From Eucalyptus grandis (lineage: Eukaryota; Streptophyta; Magnoliopsida; Myrtales; Myrtaceae): a stretch of 64,000 nucleotides of DNA. The DNA lies in contig NC_052622.1 in NCBI RefSeq assembly GCF_016545825.1, positions 3,477,001 through 3,541,000 on the forward strand, in the 5' to 3' direction. Shown piece by piece: positions 37,713 through 49,306 of the stretch. Under the pieces are notes generated by a model. The model searched no databases and had not been told where the DNA came from. It saw nothing but the letters and a program-made list of their open reading frames with translations. Position numbers and translations under genes: made by a program. Position 1 is the stretch's first letter. Every line of letters begins with the position of its first letter.

Positions 37713-39915
37713 GCCCAGATAGGTTTCAGACTGGAGGTGCTTATAAGGCCAAAAACAATGGCAATTTTTTCGCTGTGCTCATATATTGTTCCTTTAGTCT
37801 CTCCTTCACATCATAAAGAACAAATTCAGTGTCCAGAAGATCACCAGTTTCTTTATTCGACTAGCCAATTGGTCCTGTTCGTCAAAGATCTCCTGAGCCT
37901 TTGAGTGTGACATGTCACCTGTATAGAACTTTTAATTTTTCACTTCAATCCAGCTACAACCAGGTTCTTTTGAAAGACTTTTTAGTTTCATCCTCTTCCT
38001 AATTGCTACTGCATCTTCTTATAGAACCAGTTGATAAATACGCATTTGACAGCAAAACAAAAGCAGCAAGGTTGTCTGGCTCCTGCTAAAAAATCATTGC
38101 TGCAGCTTTTTTTGCAAGTATAACATTGTTGTGAACTCGGCAAGCTCCGAGAATTGTATGCCAGACAAGTGTATCGGCCCTGAAAGGCATTGAAATTATA
38201 AACTGAAGGGCTTCGACAAGGGAGCCTTATCTGTCCAATAAGTCCATGCATGCATAGTAGTCGATTCTGAGCACGAATCCATGTTCTGTTGGTCTAGAGT
38301 GTTTTCATCCACCAGATACCAAACCCACATAGCTACAAGAGGATAAGACAGCAACATAGGCGATCTCATTTGGCCTCACCCTGGCCTCAAGCATTTTATG
38401 GAATGTGACCAGAGCTCTCGTTGCAAAGCCATTTTTTGCAAAACCAGTGATCATTGAAGTCCAAGTTTTAACATTTTTCCCTCATCTCACGAGAAACTCA
38501 AAAAGCAGCTTCTGTGTTTCCACACCTGGAATACATTGAGATCAAACCATTGAGAATGCACTGATTTGAGTTGAGCCCTGATTTGCTTCCCCTCATCAAT
38601 AGCGCCAATACAGGCAGCTCCACTTGAAAGGCTGGAAAATGTAAAAGCATTTGTCCAATTCCTCTCTCCTCAATCTCATGTAGAAGTTCAAAGGCTTCAT
38701 CAGACTCCAAACTTTTGGCAAAGACATCTGCAAGGGTATCATAAGAAATCAAATTCCTTTCAAATAGTGCACCAAAAGCTCTCCAAGCATATGATTGTAT
38801 CCCCCACAAGTATCAAATGCAAAGCACATTTTTAAAGCTACAGCGTATATTTGAATCCCCATGTCTATTATCACAAATACTTCCACATGCCTTGAGAGCA
38901 CTAGCTAATGTGAAATGGTGCTCATTTTCTTCAGTTTGCACATGTCCTGTGATTATCGGTGTCCAAGACATCACGTTGCAATCTTGCATCCGATTAAACA
39001 CCTTTCTCAAATCATGAATTGATCCACTAGCCACACATTTCACGTACATGTCCACCAAGCTGCATCCAACACAGACATCTGAAGCCAGTCCAGACCATAT
39101 AATCAGGAATGCAATTGCGCCCCAAGGGATAGTAACTCCAACCCTGAATATGCCGACATAACAGCTGTAAGTGTAAATCTATCTGGCACAGCCCACTCCC
39201 CAACATATCCAAAAACAAATCAACAGCTTTATTTGGACAACCCAGCTGAGTACATCTGGTCATCATCAACGTCCACACAACCACATTCCTCTCGGGCATT
39301 TTCTCAAACAACTTACGACCTGAAACCAAATCAGCACTACCCTGCGAAAACAAGTCAATTGCTGCACACCCGACACACACATCAGAATCAAGATAGCCGC
39401 TTTTGATTATAAACTCGAAAATCTATCGCCAATTGATGCATTCTTCGGAACCGAACAAGCCCGAGGGTAAAAAAAACCGTCTTCAAGCATATGAACGAAA
39501 GTATCGACATTTCTTTTCCTTTTTTTTTTTTTTTTTGGGTCGAAGTATCGACTGCTTCAAACGCGATGTGGTTATTGGCATATCAAGAGATCATGGAAGT
39601 CCAAGAAACCAAACCCCTTTTATTACCCATGTCCCTCAAAGTCCTCTCCGCCTCAGCCCAGTCATTGCATTTTGAGTAGAGACTGATAAGCGAGTTGAGA
39701 ACCACCGAGTCGGGCTCAGCTGAGACGGAGCGAGCGACCGATGGACGCGCCTCCCGAGCGCGAGCCCTCGGGAGCGAATGCAGGACTTGAGGAGGAGAGA
39801 GAGAAGGTGAGGAGGTCGGGATGGGACCCATCACGGGACATGAGGTCGAGATGGGAGAATGCTCCGCGGAGTTGGCAGACATCGAGGTCGGTGACCAGGC
39901 GGCGGTCGATGGGCG
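37556..39915 (-). pseudogene. PPR-DYW pseudogene, copy B (EMB2261-like)
   Basis: The order of pieces is as in copy A: N-terminus (39882-39583, NSLISLYSKCNDWAEAERTL), KLFEKMPERNVVVWTLMMTR (about 39350-39290), KVFNRMQDCNVMSWTPIITG (about 39010), SYDTLADVFAKSLES (about 38740), E domain, and a DYW end near 37570. Frames change many times. The normal TGA after DYW is CGA here, so the frame would run four more codons to TAA at 37556. The same change occurs in the downstream tandem copy, so it predates that duplication. Not functional as read. Confidence 0.85.
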
Positions 39916-39922
39916 AGGGAAG

Positions 39923-39923
<1 letters not shown>

Positions 39924-39954
<31 letters not shown>
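39924..39954. repeat. (GA)n microsatellite
   Basis: Counterpart of the run at 16316-16349 in module A. Confidence 0.9.
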
Positions 39955-39956
<2 letters not shown>

Positions 39957-40148
39957 CATTCCATTATACAAGTCGAGCTTGATCTGAAATGTCAGGAAAC
40001 AAGAGATGAAAACAGATAGCCAAAGAGGCAATTCTTCTGCAAAACAAAGGATGCTACAAACGCTAAAATCACGATTTTACGTAGTCAATTATGCTTCGGA
40101 TGGAACTAACTTTATTTGGCGTTCATTCAAACCGGAAAGAAAAGAAAA

Positions 40149-41314
40149 TCATACAATGTGCGATTGTGGAATCTCGTTGCTATTTTGAAATTGGTATGCT
40201 TCAGAAATTGTTGGGGCACTTGATGTAGTTGGGAATGATTCAAGTTCTATTTCAGCATCCACATCATCAAATGGCTTCTCAGACGGATATAGAAGTGGCT
40301 TAGGAGGGAGTTGAAGCTTATCGATATCTCCTTCAAGCATGTTTAGGACCCGGCTCATTGATGGCCGATCGTTGGGGATTAACTGTATACACCAAAGGGC
40401 AACTATTACCATCTTCCTCATTATCTCCATGTCCCATTCTACTTCTTCTATTTCAATCTCGTTTTTTCTGCTAAGTTGATCATAGACCCACAAAGGGAAA
40501 TAAATTTGACTTGAACGTTCAACATTCGCCTTTGCATTTTTCCTCCGACTAGCCATTTCCATTAGCAACATCCCAAAACTATAAACATCAGCTTTATATG
40601 AGACACCACCAATGTCCTTGTAGAATAGCTCGGGAGCCATATATCCCAAAGTTCCTCTTGCTGCAGTCAACGATATTATGCTATGATCCATAGGATAAAG
40701 TCTTGCAAGCCCAAAGTCAGAAACTTTTGGGGTGAAATTTTTATCTAGAAGAATATTGTGAGGCTTGATGTCGAAGTGTAGAATTTGCATGTCGCACCCC
40801 CGATGTAAATATTCGATGCCCTGGCCACCCCGAGAGATCTCATATATTTTCTGATAGTCAAGAGAATTGTCGTCATCTTTAGAGAAAATGTGTTTATCCA
40901 AAGATCCGTTTGACATGAAATCGTACACGAGAGCTTGCTTAGAGTTGTTGAAGCAAAAACCAACAAGTTCCACCACGTTAACATGGTGGATTCTTCCAAT
41001 AGTAGCCACTTCACTTATAAAATCTTGGCCATTAGATTTTGGTTTGTTCAAAATCTTAACAGCAACTTCATTGCCACTTCTAAGTATTCCTTTATACACA
41101 GAGCCATATCCTCCTTCACCTAATTTGTGTTTGAAATTTTTTGTGATTTTCTTGATGTCCGAGTAAGAGTACCTTATGGGCAAAAAGTTATTATGAGCTT
41201 GTAGGAATTCTTCAATCTTTCCATCCATTGCTTGGTGCCTTCTCATCCACTTATAGACTAAAAATATCAATACACATGGAGCTCCGAGTATGAATTTTGC
41301 CGCAAGGAACTGGG
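40149..41314 (-). CDS. LRK10L: LRK10L gene 2 exon 3: membrane helix and intact kinase
   Basis: Uninterrupted from the acceptor CCACAG to the stop at 40149. It encodes the membrane helix (around [16 protein letters not shown]), the [21 protein letters not shown] juxtamembrane motif and a full Ser/Thr kinase of the LRK10L class. The catalytic loop has HFD instead of HRD, usual for this family. Before it, gene 1 reads [12 protein letters not shown] while gene 2 reads [11 protein letters not shown]: a two-base and a one-base loss restore the frame but replace a usually conserved helix segment, so activity may be affected. Confidence 0.9.
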
Positions 41315-41430
41315 CTGTGGAAAAATTTGTCCATAGATTAGCGTAGTGTAATATAGAAAGTTATCCTTTTTTGGGTCAGATTGCCGCTTGAGATTTTCAT
41401 GGTTGTGAGGAATAAAGGACTAGTCAGTAC

Positions 41431-41493
41431 CTAAGAAAAAGGGGACATAAGGAAGTGCATATCTCGCAACTATCGCCACCATAGTAGAAGTAT
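41431..41493 (-). CDS. LRK10L: LRK10L gene 2 exon 2 (63 nt linker exon)
   Basis: Bounded by acceptor CTACAG and donor GTACTG, in phase with both neighbours. It encodes a linker with VARYALPYVPFFL, as in gene 1, plus one extra residue. Conservation of frame and splice sites supports the exon. Confidence 0.75.
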
Positions 41494-42291
41494 CTGTAGC
41501 AAGCAAGAGAATTTGTTTAGAGATGACTGAAAATGATTAATAAGCATTAACAATCAATCGATGGAGACCTAAATTATTATTTTGGCGGTAAAGTATAAAA
41601 ATAGTACACGTTAAGCTATGACCAAATAAAAAAAAAAGAATTGATACAATCACTGCAAAGTGCAATGACGGACTTTTATTTATTAAAGTTGCAAATGGAG
41701 AAGTCTAGAACAAAGAAGAGTGACTGAGTTTCACTCTCCCTTATGGCATCTAGATCCAACTTTATTCATATACTCAAGGAATCCATGTTATCATAGCGTG
41801 ATCATTTTTATTGAAGAAAGATGATTTCGCTTTTGTTCCCTAAATATACCAAATGATTACGTTTGCCAGTCACTCGTGTGTAATTCTGATTTACAAATAT
41901 CATCTAATATATGCACAATTTATTCTCCTGCATAGTAATACCCACCATGAAAGTGACACAACGTACTATGTAATCAAACATTTTTCCCTAATAAAAAATA
42001 AAGTAATCAAATTCAGAAAAGCTCCATGGGTTAGAGAACAATAAAAGAGAGATGCATACTAAATCTATTCGGAAATCTTATTGAACTTTTTTATTTCAGT
42101 GATGTGGCAATTTTTTTTATTGGGTATTCAAAGAAATTAGCAAGGCAATGTGTGAGTCTCACATATGATGATTATCCAACTGAAACTTGCCGTGTTACTC
42201 GATAAGTAAATTTTGATAAGATATCTTGACAGAGCGGGCATTTAAGAAGAGGAGGAAGGAGCGAAGAAAAGCTAAAGCGAAAGTCGCTTAC

Positions 42292-43102
42292 TAGAGTTAT
42301 GTTCACTGCACCTTCCCCGGTAGTTGAAACCGCAGAAGCAAAACCAAGATATTCCACTTGACGAACTCCGATAGGATAGATTGAATCCCTGCGCCATGTC
42401 GTTGTGGATGTCCTTGTATGATGATCTCCCCCTATAATACTGATCCCTTCCCCAATCCGAGAAAGAGTTCGATGCCAATGTCATCATGGTTATAGTGCAA
42501 GAATCCTCGATGACCGACGCACTTAATTCAAAAGACTCACCAATAATGGCATATGAGTACACCTCCGTCTGGGAAAAATCTGGAGACGTGCCGGTAGAGT
42601 ATGCTCCCCCGATGCACGGTTTGGTATCAAAATACCAAGAAGAAGAAGAAGCAGCTGGCCGTGAGCACTTCACGAAGACCACTGAGCCCGAGAAAAAAGG
42701 ATCGTAGGGATAAAATCCCCTAAAGTTGGAGTTCATCAACGAGTGATGGGGAAGGGATGAGCAATTACCCTCTTGCAGGCCATTGTCAACCAGCTTTATG
42801 ACGCCATTGAAGTTAACTTTGTCACCATAAAAATCATAATGGATCGACTTCACGTAATATCTACCAGCTCCCTAATATAGAACAGTGCGGTTACTTTCAC
42901 AAATAAGCTCGTAATCGGAGTGACCGCAACCTTTTCGATCGCTTTTTAATCGAAAGGGATAACTTATGTTACGAATGCCACCGCAAGATGAAGCAATGCA
43001 TAAGTGACTATTCTTCGCATTGGAACTCGTCCCTAACAGCAAAATTTGCAATATAAGCAGAAACACATGGTACACGCATATGGAGCCGAGAGAATTAATC
43101 AT
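42292..43102 (-). CDS. LRK10L: LRK10L gene 2 exon 1: extracellular domain with one stop
   Basis: 811 nt, 21 nt (seven codons) shorter than in gene 1, in frame. It encodes the signal peptide MINSLGSICVYHVFLLILQ, CGGIRNISYPFRL and the remaining cysteine-rich module. TAG at 42874-42872 interrupts it about 76 codons after the start. The donor is GTAAGC at 42291-42286. As in gene 1, an upstream in-frame Met (43162) exists but lies about 12 bp from the TATA-like box and is unlikely to be transcribed. Confidence 0.8.
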
Positions 43103-43173
43103 CTCTCCACTCCTCGATGCAAGAATGGTGGTTTTAGCTTGGTGATTGTGGCGGAGGCTCAACGAGGGGAGGA

Positions 43174-43260
43174 ATTATATATTATCGAAAGGATCAGCTG
43201 GGGGATCAACTATAATTGAAATTCCCAAGTCAACAAGCAACACCAAGTCAAGTCAAGAAA
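43174..43260 (-). promoter_or_regulatory. LRK10L gene 2 promoter: TATA-like box and W-box-type motifs
   Basis: A TATATAAT-type box on the minus strand (about 43174-43183) lies about 75 bp upstream of the start codon at 43102. TTGACT cores lie at about 43227-43233 and, in tandem, at 43246-43256. The layout matches gene 1 without its GC-rich insertion. Confidence 0.5.
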
Positions 43261-43377
43261 AGAAACTCATGTGGACCAATCAAAGGTTCCATCAGTGAAA
43301 ATTACGCAAAGATTGTTGTACACGCAACCAAACTCACATGACACGGCGGTGAATTGATTTTTGGATAGCAGTCACAC

Positions 43378-43760
43378 TGATTAGGAGGCAAAAATCAACA
43401 AGATGCACCACACGAACTTGTGGATCCTTCCTGGACACGTCGGTTATGAAATCTTGGCCATTAGACTTTGACTTATTTAAAGTTGTAATAATAATTTCAT
43501 TGTCCTGTCTAAGTATTCCTTTATGTACAAAGCCATATCCTCCTTCATCTAGCTTGTCTAAGTATTTCTTTATATACAAAACCATATCCTCCATCTAGAT
43601 TGTGCTTGAAATATCTTTTTATTTATTTATTGAATATCTGAGTAAAGAGTATTTTATAGGAAAAAAGTTATTATGAGCTTATAGAAATTCTTTGACGTTG
43701 TCGTCCATGCTAGGTGTCTTCTCATGCACTTATAGGTTAAAATTATATCATATGAATGTT
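43378..43760 (-). pseudogene. LRK10L kinase N-lobe fragment upstream of gene 2
   Basis: On the minus strand, remnants of the juxtamembrane region (about 43740-43650, around HNNFF) lead into a frame from 43594 with LDEGGYGFVHKG, ITTLNKSKSNGQDF and VVHLVDF, then similarity ends. It corresponds to the piece at 19837-20165 in module A. The lysine region reads IIITTL rather than VAVKIL, so the catalytic lysine is lost. Confidence 0.75.
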
Positions 43761-44435
43761 GCTGCGCTGCTATGAGTTGCAGAGATTATTCCGCATAGAT
43801 TAGCCATAAAACATCTGTTTGTGTTGCCCATATTATGATAAAAGTTCTGCATATCATTTGCTATCCATTCAATCCGATGTTAGACCTGATTGCAATTCCA
43901 CTAAAGAACTGCATATCATCTGCTATCCATTTATGAATATATTGCACTTTCATTTACTCGCAAGTAGCATATAAATGTCCTTCAAACAGAATTCGACCAT
44001 TTGCAATCTTAACTTGGCATGACATTACGCGTAACTAGACTTGAAGCCACACCATGCGTATAGTGGAGGTCCTACCAACATTTCTCAAGGAAATTGGTTA
44101 GATTACAATTAAAGTGATTAATTGAAAGTGATTTGAAGATTATAGCATCAAGTGAATAAAATTAAAGTTTAGTGAGCACGACCGAGAGTCTTGATTGTTT
44201 GTATTATCGCATGTTTCGTCACCCATCACGTAGAAACTCATAGAAACAAGGAAGTGATTCTGTTAAAACGTGACTTTACTGGATTAGTTAGAATTTACAT
44301 AGAACGAATCCAAAGAATACATTCTCCAAACAAATTAATCATGCAAAAGGAAGGAAAAAAAGTTTATGAGTGTAGAGAGTCAAATACAAGACTGTCAACA
44401 TATTCAGTTAAACTCACTTTCACTTAAAAAAACTG
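43761..44435. other. No recognisable gene
   Basis: One plus-strand open frame (44191-44427) has no recognisable features. The region may be decayed intron between an ectodomain remnant and the kinase fragment. Confidence 0.4.
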
Positions 44436-44439
44436 ACGT

Positions 44440-44801
44440 TCACTTAAAATTTAAATAGAATCGGCTAAGTGACAATGAATAACGAGGGAGAGATGAGCAA
44501 TTATCCTTTTGCAGCCCGTCGTCGACTAATTTGATTTGGTCAGCAGAATAATTGATAGATTGCACATAGTATCGACCATCACTCAAGTACCAAACAGTTC
44601 GATTATCTTCACATGTCAAGCCATACAAACTTCCATTTGGGTTACTCGTCAATCGAAACGGGTGGCTTATATTGTGAATGTCGCCACAGGAAGAAGTGCT
44701 CCATCGATTACTGGCTCGACATTAGTAGTCATTCCTAGAAATAGAACAAGAACGAGCAGCAACACTTGATAGATATGCGTGGACCTGAGAGCACTGGTCA
44801 T
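44440..44801 (-). pseudogene. Third LRK10L ectodomain, start codon hit by copia insertion
   Basis: The minus-strand ATG is at 44801-44799. It is followed by a signal-peptide-like run (VLLLVLVLFLG), then a frameshift near 44720, then CGDIHNISHPFRLTSNPNG, YGLTCEDNRTVWYL and a piece ending near NCSSLPRYSL. The first three bases of the target duplication of the retrotransposon (44799-44803) are this start codon, so the promoter is now 8.9 kb away at 53735 onward. The frameshift and missing 3' part show independent decay. Confidence 0.75.
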
Positions 44802-44803
44802 GT

Positions 44804-45733
44804 TGATATTGCTAGTATGAGTACCTAGAGGGGGGTGAATAGGTGTCTAAACAATTTATCGATATACGGAAGCGATTCTTAGCATATGATAGAAAGTAAA
44901 TTCTCTCTTAATTAACAAAATGAAATACGATCGAGGTAGAGAGAGTAAGGAAGAGAAAATTGAACACAGGATTTATAGTGGTTCGGCTTATTCCAAGCCT
45001 ACGTCCACTCTTCCGCACTGACAGCCCACCGGCTGGATTTCACTATGATCAAAAGAGAAGTTACAGCATAGCTTTGCCTTGATTCCACAGTGTAGATGTT
45101 CTATCACACCTCCTCAAGGTCTCTCACAAATATAGACTCTCTTTTCTATACAAGTATTCGCTCAAAGGATTTATCTAAACAAATAGGAGCTTCAGACTTT
45201 AGAATTCTTCTATCGCGCACACCTTGAACAACTAAGACAGTCTTCCTTATATACTCCTTTATGCCATCATACCCGTTGGCACTTACCAAAGGAATTCCTC
45301 CAATCTACCCGTTGGACGGAATCAATTAGGAAGATTGTTCAAGCTATTAAAGCAACGTGTTGATAGCCCATCAATCCCTGTTCGCCCATACAATCGGATC
45401 TCGGTTTCCATAAACGGAACCTTCCAATAATACTTAGGCAATCACCGGATCTTCAATTATCGAATCAATCTTCGATCAATCAAAGGACTCGTTATGTCTT
45501 CTCCAGCCACGAGATCTTCTCAGGTTGATAAAGTCAAATCCTCAACGAAACATTCGGTTCGGATAACCTTTCTTCAACGGATTGGAGACTATCAATGAGG
45601 ATAGACTTTGAGTCTTGAGTCCGGCTGTCCGGAGGTCTTCGACTTTAAATAGCAAGAGTCCGCAAGCCTTCAGACTAGGCTCGATAGAAACGTTTTGTCA
45701 ACTTCAAAATACTTCAAGAAGATTTCTTCAACA
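44804..45733 (-). repeat. 3' LTR of the copia element
   Basis: 930 bp, TG...CA on either strand. It includes the phrase CCTAGAGGGGGGTGAATAGG near its outer end, which I recall as common in Sirevirus LTRs. Several CTG/CAG triplets of the other LTR are CG here. Confidence 0.95.
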
Positions 45734-45748
45734 ATCTCCCCCCTTTTT
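45734..45748 (-). other. Polypurine tract
   Basis: The minus strand reads AAAAAGGGGGGAGAT directly before the 3' LTR, the plus-strand priming site. Confidence 0.9.
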
Positions 45749-46616
45749 GATGGTGACAAAACTTTCCTGCAGATTTGGATATCTTTGACCGCAAAACATT
45801 CCTCAAACACATATGCATATCTTATAGAAATAAATGGCTAACGAATAACACTAGAATCGCAACCACATAAAATAGGTTAGTCCAAGATATGATTAAGCCA
45901 TTCATAAGATATCAATATTGATTAATAGAAGTAGTCAAGTCCAAGTCTAGGCGGTTCTTATCCGACACAAAACAAAGTCAAACAAAGTTTAAACCATAAA
46001 CCTCAAAACAATCCAACAAACAAAAAAGTTTAATGAATGAAAAGTTTTGATCAAATCTGCATCTCTCCCCCTTTTTGTCATCATTAAAAAGGATGAGATG
46101 AAGTTAAGATTGCTTGGGAACGCGGACAAGCCGGAAATCTTCCATAGGCCGAACGATGCCTTCCGGCCTCTTAAAGTTTTCCTTTAGTTGTGCAATCTCC
46201 TCACTTTTGGCATTGGACTGATTCGAATAGAGAGGGCTTGCATTTTATCATTCAATGAACAGGAAGAAGCTTGACCTTCATTCTTCAAGCTTTGAACTTC
46301 GCATCCCAAGGCATAAATCTGACCTCACATCTCCAAGAGAATATCCATGATTCTGCGAAAATCTGCTCCATTATCACCCGAGTACTTGCTTCGGCTCGAT
46401 TTGATGGAGTAAATGCGTAAGATGGTAGATCAAAGCATAATCTTGCAGATTTGGCGATGACACTTCATGACCTTCTTTCGGAAACTAAGATGCATAAACA
46501 TCCTCTCGGGTCCGCGGTGAGCGGCCCGACTCCTTCACTTGCATCGGGACATGAAGACTTCACTCCTTTCTCCCGATCTCCCCGTTTTCATGCGTACGGG
46601 TGGAGAAGAGTGTTCC

Positions 46617-48164
46617 TCATGTTCTCCTTCTTCTCTTTTTTTCTTCTTCTGGTCTTTCCTCCTCTCGTTTCTTTTCAGCTTCTAATTCTTCTGCTTCCTT
46701 CTCCTCTGCTTCCTTTGTCATTTGTTCCGAGTCTTGCTGTGGAACAGGACGACTTAAATTCTTTAAGGCCAATGCAGAGAGGGTGATGTCTTCCTCATCA
46801 TCTTCATCCTCTACGAGGAGAGCTCTTCTTTTCTTGGATGGAGCAACCATGGGCTCCTTCCTTTTCTTTTAGCTGCGAAGATATTTGATGAGATTTTGCG
46901 GGGAGTCTTCTCCTTGAATTTCTCCAACTCCTTGCTCAGTTCTTTCGAACGCATTTTGGTAACCATTTTCAGACCTACCACCATATGATCGCATGGTCGA
47001 ACACAAAGGATTTGTGGAGGTTGAATATTCAGATGTCTGAATAACTTCGTAACAAGGCTTGGATAAGAGAGTTGACCTCTGTCCTTCATCATTGCCCTAT
47101 ACATGTGAAACATCACAGTGTGAGGGAGAGAAAACCTTTTACCAAAAAGAATGGCATACATCAGCTTGACCTCTAAACTTGAGACATCAGTCTTGGAAGT
47201 TGATTTTGGTCGGAGGCAATTAATCACAATCTTGTGAAGCAAGATGTTGTATGCACCCATCCTTAAGTAGGTGATCTTTTCATCTGTTCTCCTGTCCTTC
47301 ACTAGTTCAAGTGTGGCCCGAGCAATGGAAACTTTGTTTGTTTGATATCTTCCTCTTTCGACTTCTAACACATATGCCAGCATGTTCATATCCACAACAT
47401 AGTCTTGGTCTTTTACGCTGAAAGAGAATCTATTCGCATCCAAAAAGCTTAGATTTGAATAGAAATATGCAGTTAATTCAGCATATGCCTCTAGAGTCGA
47501 AGCGAGAACTTTTCAAGTTGAAGATAACTGAACTTTTCCCTTAAGTTTACATTCACTGCATCCAGAAAATCAAAATCCACACTCCTGGGGTTTATTACCC
47601 CACGCTTCAGCAATTTTGAGTACAGATCCTTTTGCTCCTTTGATCTGAACAAATCTCCCCTTTTTCCTTGATTTTCAACCGCAACACCCATCTTCGGTTG
47701 AAATTGACTGTATAATTTATCATCATCATTCCCATCCACGAGATTATTTGATCACGAGGATCACTTGGGATATTTGCAAGGGTTTCCTCAGCCACCCCTT
47801 TTCGAGCAATTCCCAAACTTTCCATTTTTTTCAGAAAAATATACTCGTTCCCATGTCCTTTTTCTTTAAGGAAATCATCAATGTATTTCAAAGGAGTACG
47901 AATTCCTTTTAGGGCACGATATAACTCGGTAAATATAAGCGGGCTTTTGAACTCTTACGGTGCATCCTCGATGATTTCTTCCCGTTGTTGATGATCAACT
48001 CCTTGAGGACTAGATGGAGGAGAATGACGCTATTGAGAATGTTGTGGGCTCGCTTGCTGTTCTGGAGTCACTTCATCTTCAGTAAGATCGAAGTGCGTAG
48101 GCCCATCACTCATCCTCTGTGGTCCCCTGCTTGCGATTCTTGAGGACTTTCTTGAAGATGACAT
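46617..48164 (-). pseudogene. Extra coding region downstream of pol (env-like position)
   Basis: Between RNase H and the 3' LTR, minus-strand frames start at about 48164 (MSSSRKSSRIASRG) and continue in 47891-47607, 47739-47491 and 47443-46811. They resemble the plant-specific 'putative plant transposon protein' type, as I recall it (SVDFDFLDAVNVNLREKFSY, INCLRPKS, VKLMYAILFGKRFSLPHTV). The position matches the env-like or extra gene of Sireviruses. The tail (46850-46617) is rich in Glu/Lys/Arg and may form a coiled coil. No membrane segment is evident. Frames are broken in at least three places. Function unknown. Confidence 0.6.
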
Positions 48165-48596
48165 CTTTCTCAGTTTTTGGAAGATTCCTTGCTTGACTTT
48201 CCCGGAAAAGATGACAACTTTTTTTAGGATTGAACGAAGAAGACAAACGGGAATGGAGGATTGATGCTTTCTAGGGTTTTTGAGAGAAAAGTGAAGAGGA
48301 ATCGACAGTGCTTGTTCGGTTAAAAAGAAGGGCAAACGAACCGTCACAAAGGAAATAAAAATATACCTTTTCAAAATAACTGTCTTTATCCGCAAAAATA
48401 GCTATTTCAAAAATAACTTCCCTTTTGTAAATGAAGCGATGCAATATTTATGTCAATTAAATATAGCAACAATTTAAACACAGTCTGATGATCGTACCTT
48501 TTCAAGATGAGACTCAAGGAAGAAAAACTTACAGTCTGACGGACGTACCAAGACTATCTTTCAGATAAAGTCTTGTAAGTCTGAGTCTGAAGGTCT

Positions 48597-49199
48597 TTAG
48601 ACTTTGATATCCTCATACCTCAAAATGTTGAGTCTGGACCGTATAGACTCAAATTGATTTTTCTCCAAAGGCTTTGTGAATATATCAGCCAGTTGATTCT
48701 TTGAGTCAACAAATTGAATTGAAACATCTCCATTTTGAACATGATCTCTAATAAAGTGATGTCGAATCTCTATATGCTTTGCTCTTGAGTGGAGAATTGG
48801 ATTTTTGGTGAGGTTGATAGCGCTGGTGTTGTCGCAATTAATCTCCGTGCATGAGTCTTCAATTTCAAAGTCTTTTAGCTGTTGTTTTATCCATAGAATT
48901 TGCGAACAGCAGCTTCCCAGGGCTACATACTCAGCTTCGTTGTTGAAAGAGACACGGTGCTTTGTTTCCTTGAAACCAAGACACCGTCCCCGCTTCCAAG
49001 CAGCGGCAAGTTCTCGAAGTGCTTTTTCTATCAACTCGCAACCAGCCAGATCGCGTCGAATATCCCGGAAGATTAAAGTCTCCCTTCTTAGGATACCAAA
49101 GACCGATGCTTGATGATGAAGCCACGTATTTAATGATGCGTTTCGCAGCACCGAGATGGGATTCTCTAGGATCGATTGAAACCTTGCACTGGAATGCAA
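48597..49199 (-). pseudogene. copia RNase H remnant
   Basis: The C-terminal part is open and typical: NNEAEYVALGSCCSQILW, CDNTSAINLTKNPILHSRAK, VDSKNQLADIFTKPL. The 5' part (around 49062-48991) is scrambled by several one-base losses at CTG or CAG triplets. Confidence 0.85.
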
Positions 49200-49306
49200 A
49201 CACTCAACAAAATGTCAGGTCTAGAAGCGTAAGATAAAGAAGTGAACCAATAATGCTCTGTACAGCTTTTGATCAACTTTCTTTCCTTCTTCATCTTTGT
49301 CTATCT

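Larger units (their letters stand above)
40149..43102 (-). pseudogene. LRK10L: LRK10L-type receptor kinase gene 2, nonsense codon in ectodomain
   Basis: Three minus-strand exons: 43102-42292, 41493-41431 and 41314-40149. They sum to 2040 nt, a multiple of three (679 residues plus stop if the internal stop is ignored). The domain order is that of gene 1: signal peptide, GUB_WAK-type extracellular domain, membrane helix and non-RD kinase. The kinase is uninterrupted, with GEGGYGSV, the VAVKIL lysine, [19 protein letters not shown] and a full C-lobe and tail. The single lesion is TAG at 42874-42872, where gene 1 encodes Leu-Gln after ..RTVLY. Exon 1 is otherwise open to its donor. A product made from an internal start would lack the extracellular part. 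Gene 2 also has a compensated indel before the catalytic loop. Confidence 0.85.
31910..43740. repeat. Segmental duplication module B
   Basis: Block 31910-35982 matches 8928-12205, and 36022-43740 matches 12958-20170. Order and strand are the same: repeat block, PPR pseudogene, LRK10L gene, kinase fragment. Block B starts within the foldback element that is complete in copies A and C. Module-specific changes include a MULE-like insertion, a SINE, a templated deletion junction and a 520-bp tandem duplication. Confidence 0.9.
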
